Source of the DNA: Corallococcus macrosporus DSM 14697
GTDB taxonomy: Bacteria > Myxococcota > Myxococcia > Myxococcales > Myxococcaceae
Length of the DNA stretch: 64,000 nucleotides
Assembly (NCBI RefSeq): GCF_002305895.1
Contig: NZ_CP022203.1
Span: 7,846,001-7,910,000 of the forward strand
Reading direction: 5' to 3'
Positions 8,787 through 17,822 of this stretch are shown one piece after another. Positions within the stretch are counted from its first letter, which is position 1. Each line of letters opens with the position of its first letter. Both the position numbers and the translations under genes were made by a program. The notes below the pieces were generated by a model that worked only from the letters and a program-made list of their open reading frames with translations, was not told where the DNA came from and made no database searches.

Positions 8787-9929
8787 ATGAGCGCCATCCC
8801 TCTCGCAGTGCCCGCCCCCGCCCGCACGGGGTGGCTCGTCGACCGGCGGCAGGACCTGCTTTCCACGGTGGGCGGTTTCAGCGTCAGTCTGGCCCTGGTC
8901 GGACTCCATGTCTGGGGCGGCGTCAGCAGCCTGGTGTTGTGGTGGGCCTGGGTGCTGGCGCTGGATGGACCGCACCTGTTCGCCACCGTGTCGCGCACCT
9001 ACCTGGACGCGCGGGAATGGCAGGGCCGGCGGCGGCTGCTGCTGGGCAGCCTGGCGTGGTTCGGGGCGGGGCCCCTGTCCTTCGGCCTGTCGGTCCTGCT
9101 GGGGACGAAGCTGCCCTTCGCGCTCTTCATGACGGCGGCCGCGCTCTGGGCGTACTGGCACGTGGTGCGGCAGCACTACGGCATCATGGCGCTGTACCAA
9201 CGCAAGGGCGGCGAGTCGCTTCCGCTGGACCGCCGGCTGGACAGCGTCACTCTGTACACGGGGCTGCTGGCGCCCTTCGTCGCGTTCGCGGTGACGCATC
9301 CGGGGGCGCGCAAGCAGTTGGGGCTGGTGGGCCCGCCCACCTGGGAGCTGGTGGTGGCCGGGGCCTGCTTCGCGCTGGTGCTGGCGCTGGTGACGCTCCA
9401 CGCGGGCCGGCAGGTACGGCGCCACCGCGCGGGCCTGAAGGTGAATGGGCCCAAGCTGCTGATGATGGGCGCGGCGATGGCGCTGTCGGCCGTGGTGTTC
9501 TGGCCTCCGTTCGCGGCGCGCATGGACTTCATCATGTTCGCCGTGGCGGTGACGGCGTTCCATAACGTGCAGTACCACGGCGTGGTCTGGTTCTATCACC
9601 GCAACCGCTACCACGCGGCGGGCGTGGACCCGGCGCCGTTCGGCTGGGCGCCCAGGGTGAGCCAGCGCTTCGTCATCTATGCGGTGTGCGGCGTCGTCTT
9701 CACGCTGCTGTACCGGGGCCTGGGCTGCGGCTTCGGCGCACACCCGGGGTGTGGCGGCTTCGACTGGAAGGTGCCGCTGGGCGCGGGGCTGACGCTGCGC
9801 AACCTGATGGAGTGCTTCATCTGGGGCTTCGCGCTCCATCATTACTACCTGGATCAAAAAATCTGGCGCGTGAGCCGGGACACCGGGCTGAACCGGGACT
9901 TGAAGCTCGGGACGGCCCCGGCCGCCTGA
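8787..9929 (+). CDS. Polytopic membrane protein with conserved histidine motifs, unknown function
   Basis: A 380-aa integral membrane protein with about eight to ten hydrophobic helices. Three His-rich motifs stand out: WHVVRQHYG (about residue 125), FHNVQYHGVVWFYHRNRYH (about 260) and FALHHYYLDQKIWR near the C-terminus. Such clusters at helix ends recall membrane metal enzymes such as Brp/Blh or fatty-acid desaturase/hydroxylase proteins, but I cannot place it in a named family. The ATG at 8787 has GGGAG about 5 nt upstream; the frame is open to 8580 but that part overlaps the divergent PilZ-Hsp70 gene. Confidence 0.65.
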   Translation: MSAIPLAVPAPARTGWLVDRRQDLLSTVGGFSVSLALVGLHVWGGVSSLVLWWAWVLALDGPHLFATVSRTYLDAREWQGRRRLLLGSLAWFGAGPLSFGLSVLLGTKLPFALFMTAAALWAYWHVVRQHYGIMALYQRKGGESLPLDRRLDSVTLYTGLLAPFVAFAVTHPGARKQLGLVGPPTWELVVAGACFALVLALVTLHAGRQVRRHRAGLKVNGPKLLMMGAAMALSAVVFWPPFAARMDFIMFAVAVTAFHNVQYHGVVWFYHRNRYHAAGVDPAPFGWAPRVSQRFVIYAVCGVVFTLLYRGLGCGFGAHPGCGGFDWKVPLGAGLTLRNLMECFIWGFALHHYYLDQKIWRVSRDTGLNRDLKLGTAPAA

Positions 9930-10015
9930 CCGCCGGCCCGCCGGGCGCCCAGGAGGTGACATCCGGGCGCCGGAACCCAGGCGCGGGGCGAATCCGGTGA
10001 TAGCGTGCGCCGCGA

Positions 10016-11035
10016 ATGAAGCGGATTCTCTGGGTCCTGGGTGCAGCCTTCGTGCTGCTGGTGGCGTCCGGCGCGGGCGCCTTCTTCTGGCTTGAGCAGC
10101 AGGCGCGCACGGCGGCGGCGCCTCCCGGCGCGGACGTGGTGGAGTTCACCGTGCCCAAGGGCACGTCCGGGCGCGGCCTGGGCACGCTGCTCGAATCACA
10201 GGGCCTCATCCGCGACGCGCGGGTGTGGCGCTGGCACCTGTACCGGCGCGGCAAGTTCGCCCCCAAGGCGGGCCGCCACGAGGTCAGCCCGTCCATGACG
10301 CTGGCCGAGCTGGCCACCGAGATGGAAGGCAACCCCATCCCCGAGGACGTCCCGTTCGTCGTCGTCGAGGGCTGGCGCCTGCGCGACACCGACGCGGCGC
10401 TCGTGGCCGCGGGCCTCATCAAGCCGGGCGCGTACATCGCGGCGGCCAGCAAGCCGAAGAACTTCACCGCGCCCTTCCCCCTGCCCAGCATGGGCACGCT
10501 GGAGGGGTACCTCTACCCGGAGACCTACGGCGTGATTCCGGGCAAGTTCGACGTGGAGGCGCTCATCCAGCGTCAGCTTGACGCCTTCGCGCAGCGCTTC
10601 TACGCGCCCAACCGGGACGCCCTCTCGAAGAGCGGACGCACGCTGCACGAGGTGGTGGTGATGGCCTCCATGCTGGAGCGCGAGGAGCCGCTCCCCGAGC
10701 AGCGCCCCCTGGTCGCCGGCATCCTGTGGAAGCGCGTGGACAAGGGCTACCCGCTCGGCGTGGACGCCACGTCGCGGTACGAGCTGGCGCAATGGAACGA
10801 CCGCAGGGCCTTCCTCAAGCGCCTGCGAGACCCGCAGGACCCGTACAACACCCGGCACAAGAAGGGCCTGCCGCCCGGCCCCATCGGCGCGCCCACCGTG
10901 GCCTCGCTCCAGGCCGCGATGTCGCCCAAGCCGAGCGAGTACTGGTACTACCTGCACGACGCGCAGCGCATCCTCCGCCCGTCGCGCAACGCCGAGGAGC
11001 ACGAGGCGCTCCGCCGCAAGTACAACGTGTACTGA
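10016..11035 (+). CDS. mltG: Endolytic murein transglycosylase MltG (YceG-like)
   Basis: A 339-aa protein anchored by one N-terminal helix (residues 3-23), with the YceG/MltG domain in the periplasm. The catalytic glutamate lies in VVMASMLEREEPLPEQRPLV, matching the ASIVEKE motif of E. coli MltG. Other family blocks are AGILWKRVDKGYPLGVDAT, the YNT-type motif PYNTRHKKGLPPGPI, and the C-terminal YWYYLHD. MltG cuts nascent glycan strands and is thought to set their length next to the elongation machinery. The length fits the family. The gene is apparently monocistronic and ends at a convergent hairpin. Confidence 0.93.
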   Translation: MKRILWVLGAAFVLLVASGAGAFFWLEQQARTAAAPPGADVVEFTVPKGTSGRGLGTLLESQGLIRDARVWRWHLYRRGKFAPKAGRHEVSPSMTLAELATEMEGNPIPEDVPFVVVEGWRLRDTDAALVAAGLIKPGAYIAAASKPKNFTAPFPLPSMGTLEGYLYPETYGVIPGKFDVEALIQRQLDAFAQRFYAPNRDALSKSGRTLHEVVVMASMLEREEPLPEQRPLVAGILWKRVDKGYPLGVDATSRYELAQWNDRRAFLKRLRDPQDPYNTRHKKGLPPGPIGAPTVASLQAAMSPKPSEYWYYLHDAQRILRPSRNAEEHEALRRKYNVY

Positions 11036-11042
11036 GGCGCGG

Positions 11043-11065
11043 GCGCCCCGGGACATGCGGGGCGC
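11043..11065. terminator. Hairpin between convergent mltG and enoyl-CoA hydratase genes
   Basis: A perfect 8-bp GC stem (GCGCCCCG/CGGGGCGC) with a 7-nt loop begins 7 nt after the mltG stop. There is no U-tract, as is common in this GC-rich genome. Confidence 0.5.
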
Positions 11066-11095
11066 TCCGCTCCAGCGGCACGGCGCCGCGCCGGC

Positions 11096-11887
11096 TCAAC
11101 GCCCCTTGAAGTGGGGCACTCGTCGCGAGGCCGCCGCGGCCAGTCCCTCGCCCAGGTCCTCGCTGCCGTAGCTCTGCGCCTGGAAGCGCGCCTCTTCCTC
11201 CAGCGCGCGATGCAGCGCCGCCCTGTCGAGCCCCAGCCTCGTCTTCAGCGCACGCACCGCGAGCGGCGCGTTCGCGGCGATTTGTCCCGCCAGCTCCCGC
11301 GCCCGCGCGAGCACCTGCCCCGCCGGAGCCGCCTCCAACGCCAGCCCCAGCTTCACGGCCTCCTTGCCATCGAAGCGGCGGCCCGTGAGCAACAGCTCGG
11401 CCCCCGCCTGTGCCCCCGCGCGGCGCGGCGCCAGGTACGTCGCGCCCATGCCCGGGTGCAGGCCCAGTTGGACGAAGTTGAGCGCCAGCTTCGAGTCCTC
11501 GGCCACGAGGCAGAGGTCACACGCCAGCGCCACGCACAGGCCCGCGCCAATCGCGGGCCCGTCCACCGCCGCGATGACGGGCACCGGGAGGTCCAGCACG
11601 CTGAGATAGCGCGCGTAGAAGCCGAGCATGAACGTGCGCGCGTCCTCGAAGGACGCCTGACGAAGCCGCTCCAGCATCTTCAGGTCCCCACCGGCGGAGA
11701 ACGCGCCTCCCGCCCCGGTGAGCACCACCGCCCGGACATCGTCACGCAGCTTCAACTCCGCGACGCGCGCGGACAACGCGTCGCCCAGCTCGGGCGTCAT
11801 CACGTTGCGGCGGGCAGTGTCATTGAGGGTGAGGGTGGCGACACCACCCTCCACCTCCAGAAGGACCTCGGCAGTGGCAGCGGACAT
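11096..11887 (-). CDS. Enoyl-CoA hydratase/isomerase family protein
   Basis: A 263-aa crotonase-fold protein with the oxyanion-hole motifs AGGAFSAGGDL (about residue 60) and AVDGPAIGAGLCVALACDL (about 105). Crotonases process CoA thioesters in fatty-acid or amino-acid breakdown. By alignment to classical enoyl-CoA hydratase, the first catalytic glutamate (QPE motif) is replaced in LNFVQLGLHPGMGAT. The second glutamate may be kept in GAELLLTG. The reaction could therefore be isomerase- or hydrolase-like rather than a standard hydration. It lies 27 nt after the stop of the upstream lipoprotein gene on the same strand. Confidence 0.85.
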   Translation of the reverse strand: MSAATAEVLLEVEGGVATLTLNDTARRNVMTPELGDALSARVAELKLRDDVRAVVLTGAGGAFSAGGDLKMLERLRQASFEDARTFMLGFYARYLSVLDLPVPVIAAVDGPAIGAGLCVALACDLCLVAEDSKLALNFVQLGLHPGMGATYLAPRRAGAQAGAELLLTGRRFDGKEAVKLGLALEAAPAGQVLARARELAGQIAANAPLAVRALKTRLGLDRAALHRALEEEARFQAQSYGSEDLGEGLAAAASRRVPHFKGR

Positions 11888-11914
11888 GGCCGCGCACTGT
11901 AGCGGCCTCGCGGG

Positions 11915-13273
11915 CTACGGCACCACGAACCGGAGGAACGCGTCCTGGTTCCAGGTGTCCCCCGCCCCATCGCGCTGCCAGCCGGTGACGGCCACGCCAC
12001 GGCCAGGCACGTTGGCCACCTCGGCGGTGGTCAGCGAGCACTCGCCGCTGGCGCACGGCTGCGCCTCCAGCGTCTGCTCCCCCTGCCATGTCCCCTCGGC
12101 CGAGTAGCGCGTCAGCACGCTGCCACACGTCACCACCACGCTGCCCGAGTCCTCCACCGCGACGGACGCGCCCAGCTCCGTCACCGGGCCGCAGGCGGGC
12201 TGCCGCACCCAGCCCGCGCTCCCATCCGCGCCCGCGGTCAGCACGAAGGCGCCCGACGAGCCCAGCGACGCCTCGCCCCACACCAGCAGGCCAATGAAGT
12301 CACCCGCCACGACGACAGTGCCATCCGCCGCCACCGTCACCGAGGTGACGCGGCCCTTCGCGCCCGGCAGCTCCTTGCCCCACAGCAGGCGCCCGGACGT
12401 GTCGAACGCGAGCACCACGAAGCCGCGCGCCCCAGGCGCGCCGAACGTCTGCCCGTCCACCTCCAGCGCGTCCACGAGCTGCCCGGCGACAATCGCCTGC
12501 CCCGTGGGCGCCAGCGCCGCCGCGTGCAGCGCGGTGTCCATGTTCGCGCCCCGCAGGCGCCGCGTCCACGCCACGGAGCCATCCGCGGCGTAGCGCGTGA
12601 GCACGGGGTCCTCGGTGAACTCGCCCTCCCACTCCTCGCCCGCGGCCAGCACGCCGCCCCGCGCGTCCGCGGCGATGGAGTAGACCTTCTGCCCCACGCG
12701 GTGCTGCCACACCGGGGTGCCGTCTCCAGAGAACTTCACCAGGAAGCCGTCCTGCGCCTCGCCCAGTCCGAAGTCCGCCGAGTAGAGGAACGCGTTGCCG
12801 GACAGGAACGTCGCGTCGTCGCTGGCCGCCACGCGCGTGTCGGAGAAGCGGTTGCGCACCCACTCCCGCGACCAGCGCGGCGTCCCATCCGCCGCGTAGC
12901 GAGACAGCGTCAGCGCCAGCTTCTCGCCTTCCACCGGCTCCCGGTCTCCGTCCTGGCGCGGCGTGCTGTACACCACCACCGCGACGTCGCCGGAGCGGCT
13001 CACCGCCACGCCCGTCCCGACGTCGTCCTGGGGCCCACCCACCACCTGGTTCCAGGGCGAGGCCGCCGCCGGCGCCGGGCGCTGCGGGAGCCCGTCTTCG
13101 CCCCGCGGCGCCGTGGGCGTCACGGATACACCCGGTGTGGCTTCGTCATTGTCACGCGGCGCTCCAGCGGGAACCTCCCCGTCCCCGCCGCACCCGCTCC
13201 CCACCCACAGCAGGGCGACTGGAAGAAGCCCCGTCCAGAGGTTGCCACGCCCACCACGCCGAAATGACCCCAT
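11915..13273 (-). CDS. Lipoprotein with beta-propeller-like repeats
   Basis: A 452-aa predicted outer-surface lipoprotein. The signal peptide ends in the lipobox VGSGC at about residue 27, followed by a Pro/Ala/Asp linker. From about residue 90 there are repeated strands of the type GDVAVVVYS, RYAADGTPRW, KFSGDGTPVW, RYAADGSVAW and FDTSGRLLWG, one per roughly 50-60 residues. This is the pattern of WD40/PQQ-like or SBBP-repeat propellers. The start at 13273 has GGAG 8 nt upstream; the longer frame to 13381 is not supported. The function is unknown; related proteins are common surface lipoproteins in myxobacteria. Confidence 0.75.
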   Translation of the reverse strand: MGSFRRGGRGNLWTGLLPVALLWVGSGCGGDGEVPAGAPRDNDEATPGVSVTPTAPRGEDGLPQRPAPAAASPWNQVVGGPQDDVGTGVAVSRSGDVAVVVYSTPRQDGDREPVEGEKLALTLSRYAADGTPRWSREWVRNRFSDTRVAASDDATFLSGNAFLYSADFGLGEAQDGFLVKFSGDGTPVWQHRVGQKVYSIAADARGGVLAAGEEWEGEFTEDPVLTRYAADGSVAWTRRLRGANMDTALHAAALAPTGQAIVAGQLVDALEVDGQTFGAPGARGFVVLAFDTSGRLLWGKELPGAKGRVTSVTVAADGTVVVAGDFIGLLVWGEASLGSSGAFVLTAGADGSAGWVRQPACGPVTELGASVAVEDSGSVVVTCGSVLTRYSAEGTWQGEQTLEAQPCASGECSLTTAEVANVPGRGVAVTGWQRDGAGDTWNQDAFLRFVVP

Positions 13274-13546
13274 GACGCTCTCCAAGGAGCCTGCTCCCGT
13301 CCACCGGAAGCGAGGCCCTGGGAACCTAAGCAGCGTGTCCAGCCCCCGGCATTCCCCCCCGCCCCGGGGGCACCGCCACATGGCAGGGGGGCGTGCAGGC
13401 GATCAGCGCGTCCATGTACCCCAGCGTGCCGGGGTGTACGGCAGCGGAATAGGTCTCCCCCGGAACGGTTGGCAGCGCACGCCGTGGCGCAGGGGTGGCG
13501 GAATCCTTTGGTCCCAGCGCCACCCACGAATTAAGAGAACCGTTCC

Positions 13547-14575
13547 ATGGAAAGCGCCGCCCCCGACTCTCTGCCCGTGCCCGACGCCTCGAGCGACGAC
13601 CTCCGTGCCGTCGAGGAGCTCGCCCAGGCCCGCAACGAAATCGTCGCCCAGATTGAAAAGCGCGTCGTCGGCCAGCGCGAGGTGGTGGAGCACCTGCTCA
13701 TCTCCCTCTTCAGCCGCGGCCACTGCCTCTTCGTGGGCGTGCCGGGGCTCGCCAAGACGCTGCTCATCTCCACGCTGGCGGACGTCCTCAACCTGTCCTT
13801 CAACCGCATCCAGTTCACGCCGGACCTGATGCCGTCGGACATCACCGGCACGGACATCCTGGAGGAGGACCGCACCACCGGCCGGCGCACCTTCCGCTTC
13901 CTCCAGGGGCCGCTGTTCGCGAACATCATCCTCGCGGACGAGGTGAACCGCACCCCGCCCAAGACGCAGGCCGCGCTGCTGCAGGCCATGCAGGAGTACC
14001 GCGTCACCGCCGGTGGCCGCACGTACCCGCTGGAGCTGCCCTTCCTCGTCTTCGCCACGCAGAACCCCATCGAGCAGGAGGGCACCTACCCGCTGCCCGA
14101 GGCGCAGCTCGACCGCTTCATGTTCCTGGTGGACGTGGGCTACCCCACCGCGGACGAGGAGGTGCAGATCGTCAAGAGCACCACCGGCGGGCCGCAGCCG
14201 AAGCTGGAGAAGATTCTGTCCCCCGAGCGCATCCTCGCGCTCCAGGAGCTGGTGCGCCGCGTGCCGGTGCCGGACCACGTGGTGCGCTACGCCGTGGAGC
14301 TGGTGCGCCACACGCGCCCCAAGGAGCCGGGCGCGCCGGACTTCATCGCGAAGAACGCGTCCTGGGGCGCCGGTCCCCGCGCCAGCCAGTACCTGGTGGT
14401 GGCCGCCAAGGCGCGCGCCATCCTCCACGGGCGCTTCGTGGCCACCGTCGAGGACGTGCGCGCGCTGGCCCGTCCGGTGCTGCGCCACCGCGTGCTGCCC
14501 AACTTCACCGCGGAGAGCGAGGGCATCACCTCCGTGAAGCTCATCGACCAGCTCCTCACGGTGGTGAAGGGCTAA
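13547..14575 (+). CDS. MoxR family AAA+ ATPase
   Basis: A 342-aa AAA+ protein of the MoxR group. Walker A is GVPGLAKT (about residue 65), Walker B is IILADEVNR (about 130), and ATQNPIEQEGTYPLPEAQLDR is the sensor-1 region typical of MoxR. The C-terminal lid domain contains the family block GASPRAS-like (GAGPRASQYLVVAAK). MoxR ATPases act as chaperones for vWA proteins. The next two genes, DUF58 and BatA-type, encode such partners, 9 nt downstream and then overlapping, giving the usual MoxR-DUF58-Bat operon linked to envelope stress. Confidence 0.93.
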   Translation: MESAAPDSLPVPDASSDDLRAVEELAQARNEIVAQIEKRVVGQREVVEHLLISLFSRGHCLFVGVPGLAKTLLISTLADVLNLSFNRIQFTPDLMPSDITGTDILEEDRTTGRRTFRFLQGPLFANIILADEVNRTPPKTQAALLQAMQEYRVTAGGRTYPLELPFLVFATQNPIEQEGTYPLPEAQLDRFMFLVDVGYPTADEEVQIVKSTTGGPQPKLEKILSPERILALQELVRRVPVPDHVVRYAVELVRHTRPKEPGAPDFIAKNASWGAGPRASQYLVVAAKARAILHGRFVATVEDVRALARPVLRHRVLPNFTAESEGITSVKLIDQLLTVVKG

Positions 14576-14584
14576 CGCCCGCGC

Positions 14585-15463
14585 ATGCTGCTCGACGCCC
14601 AGACACTGGCCCGCCTCCAGGGAGTGAAGCTGCGCGCCCGCGCGGTGATGGAGGGCGTGCTGTCCGGCCTCCACAAGAGCCCCCATCAGGGGCAGAGCGT
14701 GGAGTTCGCGGAGCACAAGGAGTACGCCCCCGGCGACGAGCTCCGCCACCTGGACTGGAAGGCCTACGGCAAGTTCGACAAGTACTACGTCAAGCGCTTC
14801 GAGCATGAGACGAACCTGCGCGCGGTGATGGTGGTGGATGCGTCCGCCTCCATGGGCTACCGCAGCGGCGCGCTGAGCAAGCTGGACGTGGCCACCACGC
14901 TGGCGGGCGCGCTGTGCTACCTGCTGGTGCGCCAGCAGGACGCGGCGGGCCTGGCGCTGATGACGGGCGGCAAGTGGAAGGACGTGCCGCCGCGCGCGTC
15001 GGCCGGGCACCTCAACGTGCTGCTGGACACGCTGGAGCGCACCGCGCCCGATGGCGCCACGGACCTGGGCGGCGCGGCGGACCACCTGGCGGAGGTGCTG
15101 CCCCGGCGCTCCAGCGTCGTCGTCCTGTCGGACCTGCTGGATGAGAACCAGGACGCGCTGCGCCGCGTGCTCGCGCTGCGGCAGCGGAAGAACGACGTGT
15201 CCGTGTTCCACCTGGTGGACCCGGCGGAGCTGACCTTCCCCTTCGACGACCCCACGCTCTTCATGGACATGGAGGGCCAGGGCCGCATCGAGGTGAACCC
15301 GCGCGAAATCAAGGAGAGCTACCTGGAGGAGTTCAACGCCTTCCTGGCGAACGTGAAGGCCACGTGCGCCGAGGCGGACGTGGACTACGAGCTGGTGCGC
15401 ACCGACGACAAGCTGGATGACGTGCTGCTGCGGTACCTGTCGCGGCGCGGGAGGCGCCGGTGA
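14585..15463 (+). CDS. DUF58 domain protein (vWA-like, MoxR partner)
   Basis: A 292-aa cytoplasmic protein with the DUF58 signature: GQSVEFAEHKEYAPGDELR, then HLDWKAYGKFDKYYVKRFE. It is followed by a vWA-like domain with a MIDAS-type DASASMGY (about residue 87). It is the middle gene of a MoxR operon and probably binds the ATPase. Its TGA stop overlaps the GTG start of the next gene in a GTGA arrangement, so translation of the two is likely coupled. Confidence 0.9.
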   Translation: MLLDAQTLARLQGVKLRARAVMEGVLSGLHKSPHQGQSVEFAEHKEYAPGDELRHLDWKAYGKFDKYYVKRFEHETNLRAVMVVDASASMGYRSGALSKLDVATTLAGALCYLLVRQQDAAGLALMTGGKWKDVPPRASAGHLNVLLDTLERTAPDGATDLGGAADHLAEVLPRRSSVVVLSDLLDENQDALRRVLALRQRKNDVSVFHLVDPAELTFPFDDPTLFMDMEGQGRIEVNPREIKESYLEEFNAFLANVKATCAEADVDYELVRTDDKLDDVLLRYLSRRGRRR

Positions 15464-17559
15464 CCTTCGGCAACCCGTGGATGCTGCTGGGCGCGCTGGG
15501 CGCGCTCATCCCCCTGCTGGTGCACCTGTTCGACCGGCGCCGTCCCCGGCCGCACCCCTTCGGGCCGCTGGCCTTCGTGATGCGCAGCCAGAAGCGCACC
15601 GCCAGCCGCCTCAAGCTCAAGCGCCTGCTGCTGTACGCGCTGCGCACGCTCATCCTGCTGGCCATCCCCATGGCCCTGGCCCGCCCGGAGCTGACGCGGG
15701 ACGCGGCCGCCGCGCAGGTGGTGAAAGGCCCCGCGGCCACGGCCATCATCCTGGACGCGTCGCTGTCCATGCGCTGGTCGGACGGCACGCCGCTCTTCGA
15801 GCGCGCCCGCGACGAGGCCCGCGACGCGCTGAAGGACCTGCTGCCGGAAGAGCCCGCCACGGTGCTGGTGTGCACGCAGTCCCCCGCCGCGCCGCCGCCG
15901 CCGGGCTTCGACCGCGGCCGCCTGCGCTCGCTGGTGGACGAGGCGAAGGCCACCTCCGGCACCGCGGACCTGTCGCGATGCCTGGACATGGCGGCGCGCG
16001 CGCTGGAGGAGAACCCCATGCCGGCCAAGCGGCTGGTGCTGGTCTCCGACATGACGGCCGCGGCCTTCCGCCTGGAGGCCCCGCCGCCCACGGTGAAGGG
16101 CCCCACGGGCGCGCCGGTGAAGCCGGAAGTGGTGCTGCGCGACGCGGCCGAGGGCCTCGAGGTGCTGAACAACCGCGCCATCGTGGACCTCAAGGTGGAG
16201 CCCGCGCTGCAGGCCGGACCGCGCACGTTCCAGTTCACCTTCACGGTGCGCAACTTCGGCACGGAGGCCGTGAAGGACCTGGAGGCCGCGGTGCGCGTGG
16301 GTGAGTCCACGCTGGCCAAGGGCTTCGTGGACCTCCCCCCGGGCGGCACGACGCAGAAGACGCTCACCGTGCGCTTCCCGCAGGGCGGCACGGTGCTGGG
16401 GCAGGTGACGCTGGCGCCGGACGCGCTGGTGGACGACGACCGGCGCTCCTTCGTGCTGCCAGTGCCCCGGGCGCTGAAGGCGCTGGTGGTGAATGGCTCG
16501 CCCCACGCGACGCGCTACCGGGACGAGGCCTTCTTCGTGGACGCGGCCCTCACCGCGCCGGGCTCGCCGGTGGAGGTGGCCACGCGCGACGCGGAGGTGG
16601 GCCTGCGCGAGGACTTCTCCGCCTACGACCTGGTGCTGCTGCTCAACGTGCCCGCGCCGAGCGCCGACGAGGCCCAGAAGCTGGCGGCCTTCGTGGAGCG
16701 CGGCGGCGGCCTCTTCATCAGCATGGGCGACCGGGTGAACCCGGACGCGTACAACCAGCGGCTGGGCCCGGTGCTGCCGCGCCCGCTGCGCCTGGTGCGC
16801 ACCAGCGCGGAGCGCGACGACCCGGACGCGGACGCCAAGAGCGCGCGGCTGGCGCAGGTGTCCGTGGAGCACGTCCTCTTCTCTCCCTTCACGGGGCAGG
16901 CGGAGGAAGGGCTCGTGGGGGCGCGCTTCTACAAGTACATGCTGCTGGAGGCGGACTCGCCGGGCGAAAGCGGCGCCAGCCAGGTGCTGGCCACCTACGA
17001 GGACGGCGCGCCGGCGGTGGCGGTGGCGCGCAAGGGCAAGGGGCGCGTGGCGCTGCTCACCAGCACGGTGGACCGTGACTGGAGCGACTTCGCCATCCGC
17101 ACCTCCTTCCTGCCGCTGATGCAGCGCTTCGCCGCGTACCTCACCGGCTCCCTGGACGAGCGCGAGGAGGTGCGCGTGCGCGTGGGCGAGAGCGCCACGC
17201 TGCGTCCGGAGGGCGCGCAGAAGGTGTCCGCGGTGCGCGCGCCGGATGGCAGCGACCTCCCCGTGAAGGAGCAGCCGGAGGGCACGCTGGTGGCCGGCCC
17301 GGTGATGGAGCCGGGCGTGTACTCGGTGCTGGGCGCGGACGGGAAGGTGCAGTCCGACCTGTCCTTCGCCGCCGTGCTCGAACCGTCCGAGAGCGACCTG
17401 GCCCGTGTGCCGGTGGACACCCTCACCGCCTACTTCGGAGAGGAGACGGTGAAGGCGTCCACGGGTGACGCGGACAAGCCGTCCGTGCCGCTGTGGACCT
17501 GGCTCATCCTGGCCGCGTGCCTGGCGTTCTTCTTCGAGGGCACGCTGCTGCGCAAGTAG
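15460..17559 (+). CDS. BatA/aerotolerance-type membrane protein with vWA domain
   Basis: A 699-aa membrane protein. The N-terminus (residues 1-80) matches the aerotolerance/BatA N-terminal domain: FGNPWMLLGALGALIPLLVH, then RPHPFGPLAFVMRSQKRTAS and a second helix LLYALRTLILLAIPMALARP. A vWA-like domain begins at TAIILDASLSMRWSDG. A large periplasmic region follows with a CARDB-like segment and a DUF4159/glutamine-amidotransferase-like fold (VVNGSPHATRYRDEAFFVD). A C-terminal helix (WTWLILAACLAFFFEG) closes it. The GTG start overlaps the preceding stop. It completes the MoxR-DUF58-Bat module. Confidence 0.88.
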   Translation: MTFGNPWMLLGALGALIPLLVHLFDRRRPRPHPFGPLAFVMRSQKRTASRLKLKRLLLYALRTLILLAIPMALARPELTRDAAAAQVVKGPAATAIILDASLSMRWSDGTPLFERARDEARDALKDLLPEEPATVLVCTQSPAAPPPPGFDRGRLRSLVDEAKATSGTADLSRCLDMAARALEENPMPAKRLVLVSDMTAAAFRLEAPPPTVKGPTGAPVKPEVVLRDAAEGLEVLNNRAIVDLKVEPALQAGPRTFQFTFTVRNFGTEAVKDLEAAVRVGESTLAKGFVDLPPGGTTQKTLTVRFPQGGTVLGQVTLAPDALVDDDRRSFVLPVPRALKALVVNGSPHATRYRDEAFFVDAALTAPGSPVEVATRDAEVGLREDFSAYDLVLLLNVPAPSADEAQKLAAFVERGGGLFISMGDRVNPDAYNQRLGPVLPRPLRLVRTSAERDDPDADAKSARLAQVSVEHVLFSPFTGQAEEGLVGARFYKYMLLEADSPGESGASQVLATYEDGAPAVAVARKGKGRVALLTSTVDRDWSDFAIRTSFLPLMQRFAAYLTGSLDEREEVRVRVGESATLRPEGAQKVSAVRAPDGSDLPVKEQPEGTLVAGPVMEPGVYSVLGADGKVQSDLSFAAVLEPSESDLARVPVDTLTAYFGEETVKASTGDADKPSVPLWTWLILAACLAFFFEGTLLRK

Positions 17560-17785
17560 CCAGCATCACTGCGTCAGAGGCCCGAGGCGTGGACCGGGAG
17601 GCCTGACAGGCGACGTGAGGCGCGCGCCCCAGGCTCGTGTGGTGGCGGGTGGGGCAGCGAGGCCACCAGGTGGCAATCACCCGCGCCATCACGCGGCGTG
17701 CCGTAACGAAGCTGTCGTGGAAGGGGCGTTCAGGTCGAGAGCGGCTGCGCGTGGGCTTCAGCCGCCCCTCTTGTTGCTGAGCACA

Positions 17786-17798
17786 GTGATAGAATCAC
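17786..17798 (+). promoter_or_regulatory. Candidate -10 region/palindrome upstream of the effector cassette
   Basis: GTGATAGAATCAC is a palindrome with 5-bp arms and a 3-nt centre. It contains a good -10-like TAGAAT (17790-17795), 25 nt before the ATG of the first cassette gene. I see no matching -35 box at a standard distance, so it could be an operator as well as a promoter element. Confidence 0.35.
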
Positions 17799-17822
17799 GG
17801 CAGCAGCCCAAGGGGGGGCAAC

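Noticed and set aside
13403-15211. 602-codon open frame on the minus strand
   Set aside because: Antisense to the MoxR and DUF58 genes; composition typical of a shadow.
17560-17822. Sigma-54 promoter before the effector cassette
   Set aside because: TGGCAATCACCCGCG looks similar, but the GG to GC spacing is 9 instead of 10 and the 3' element lacks TTGC.
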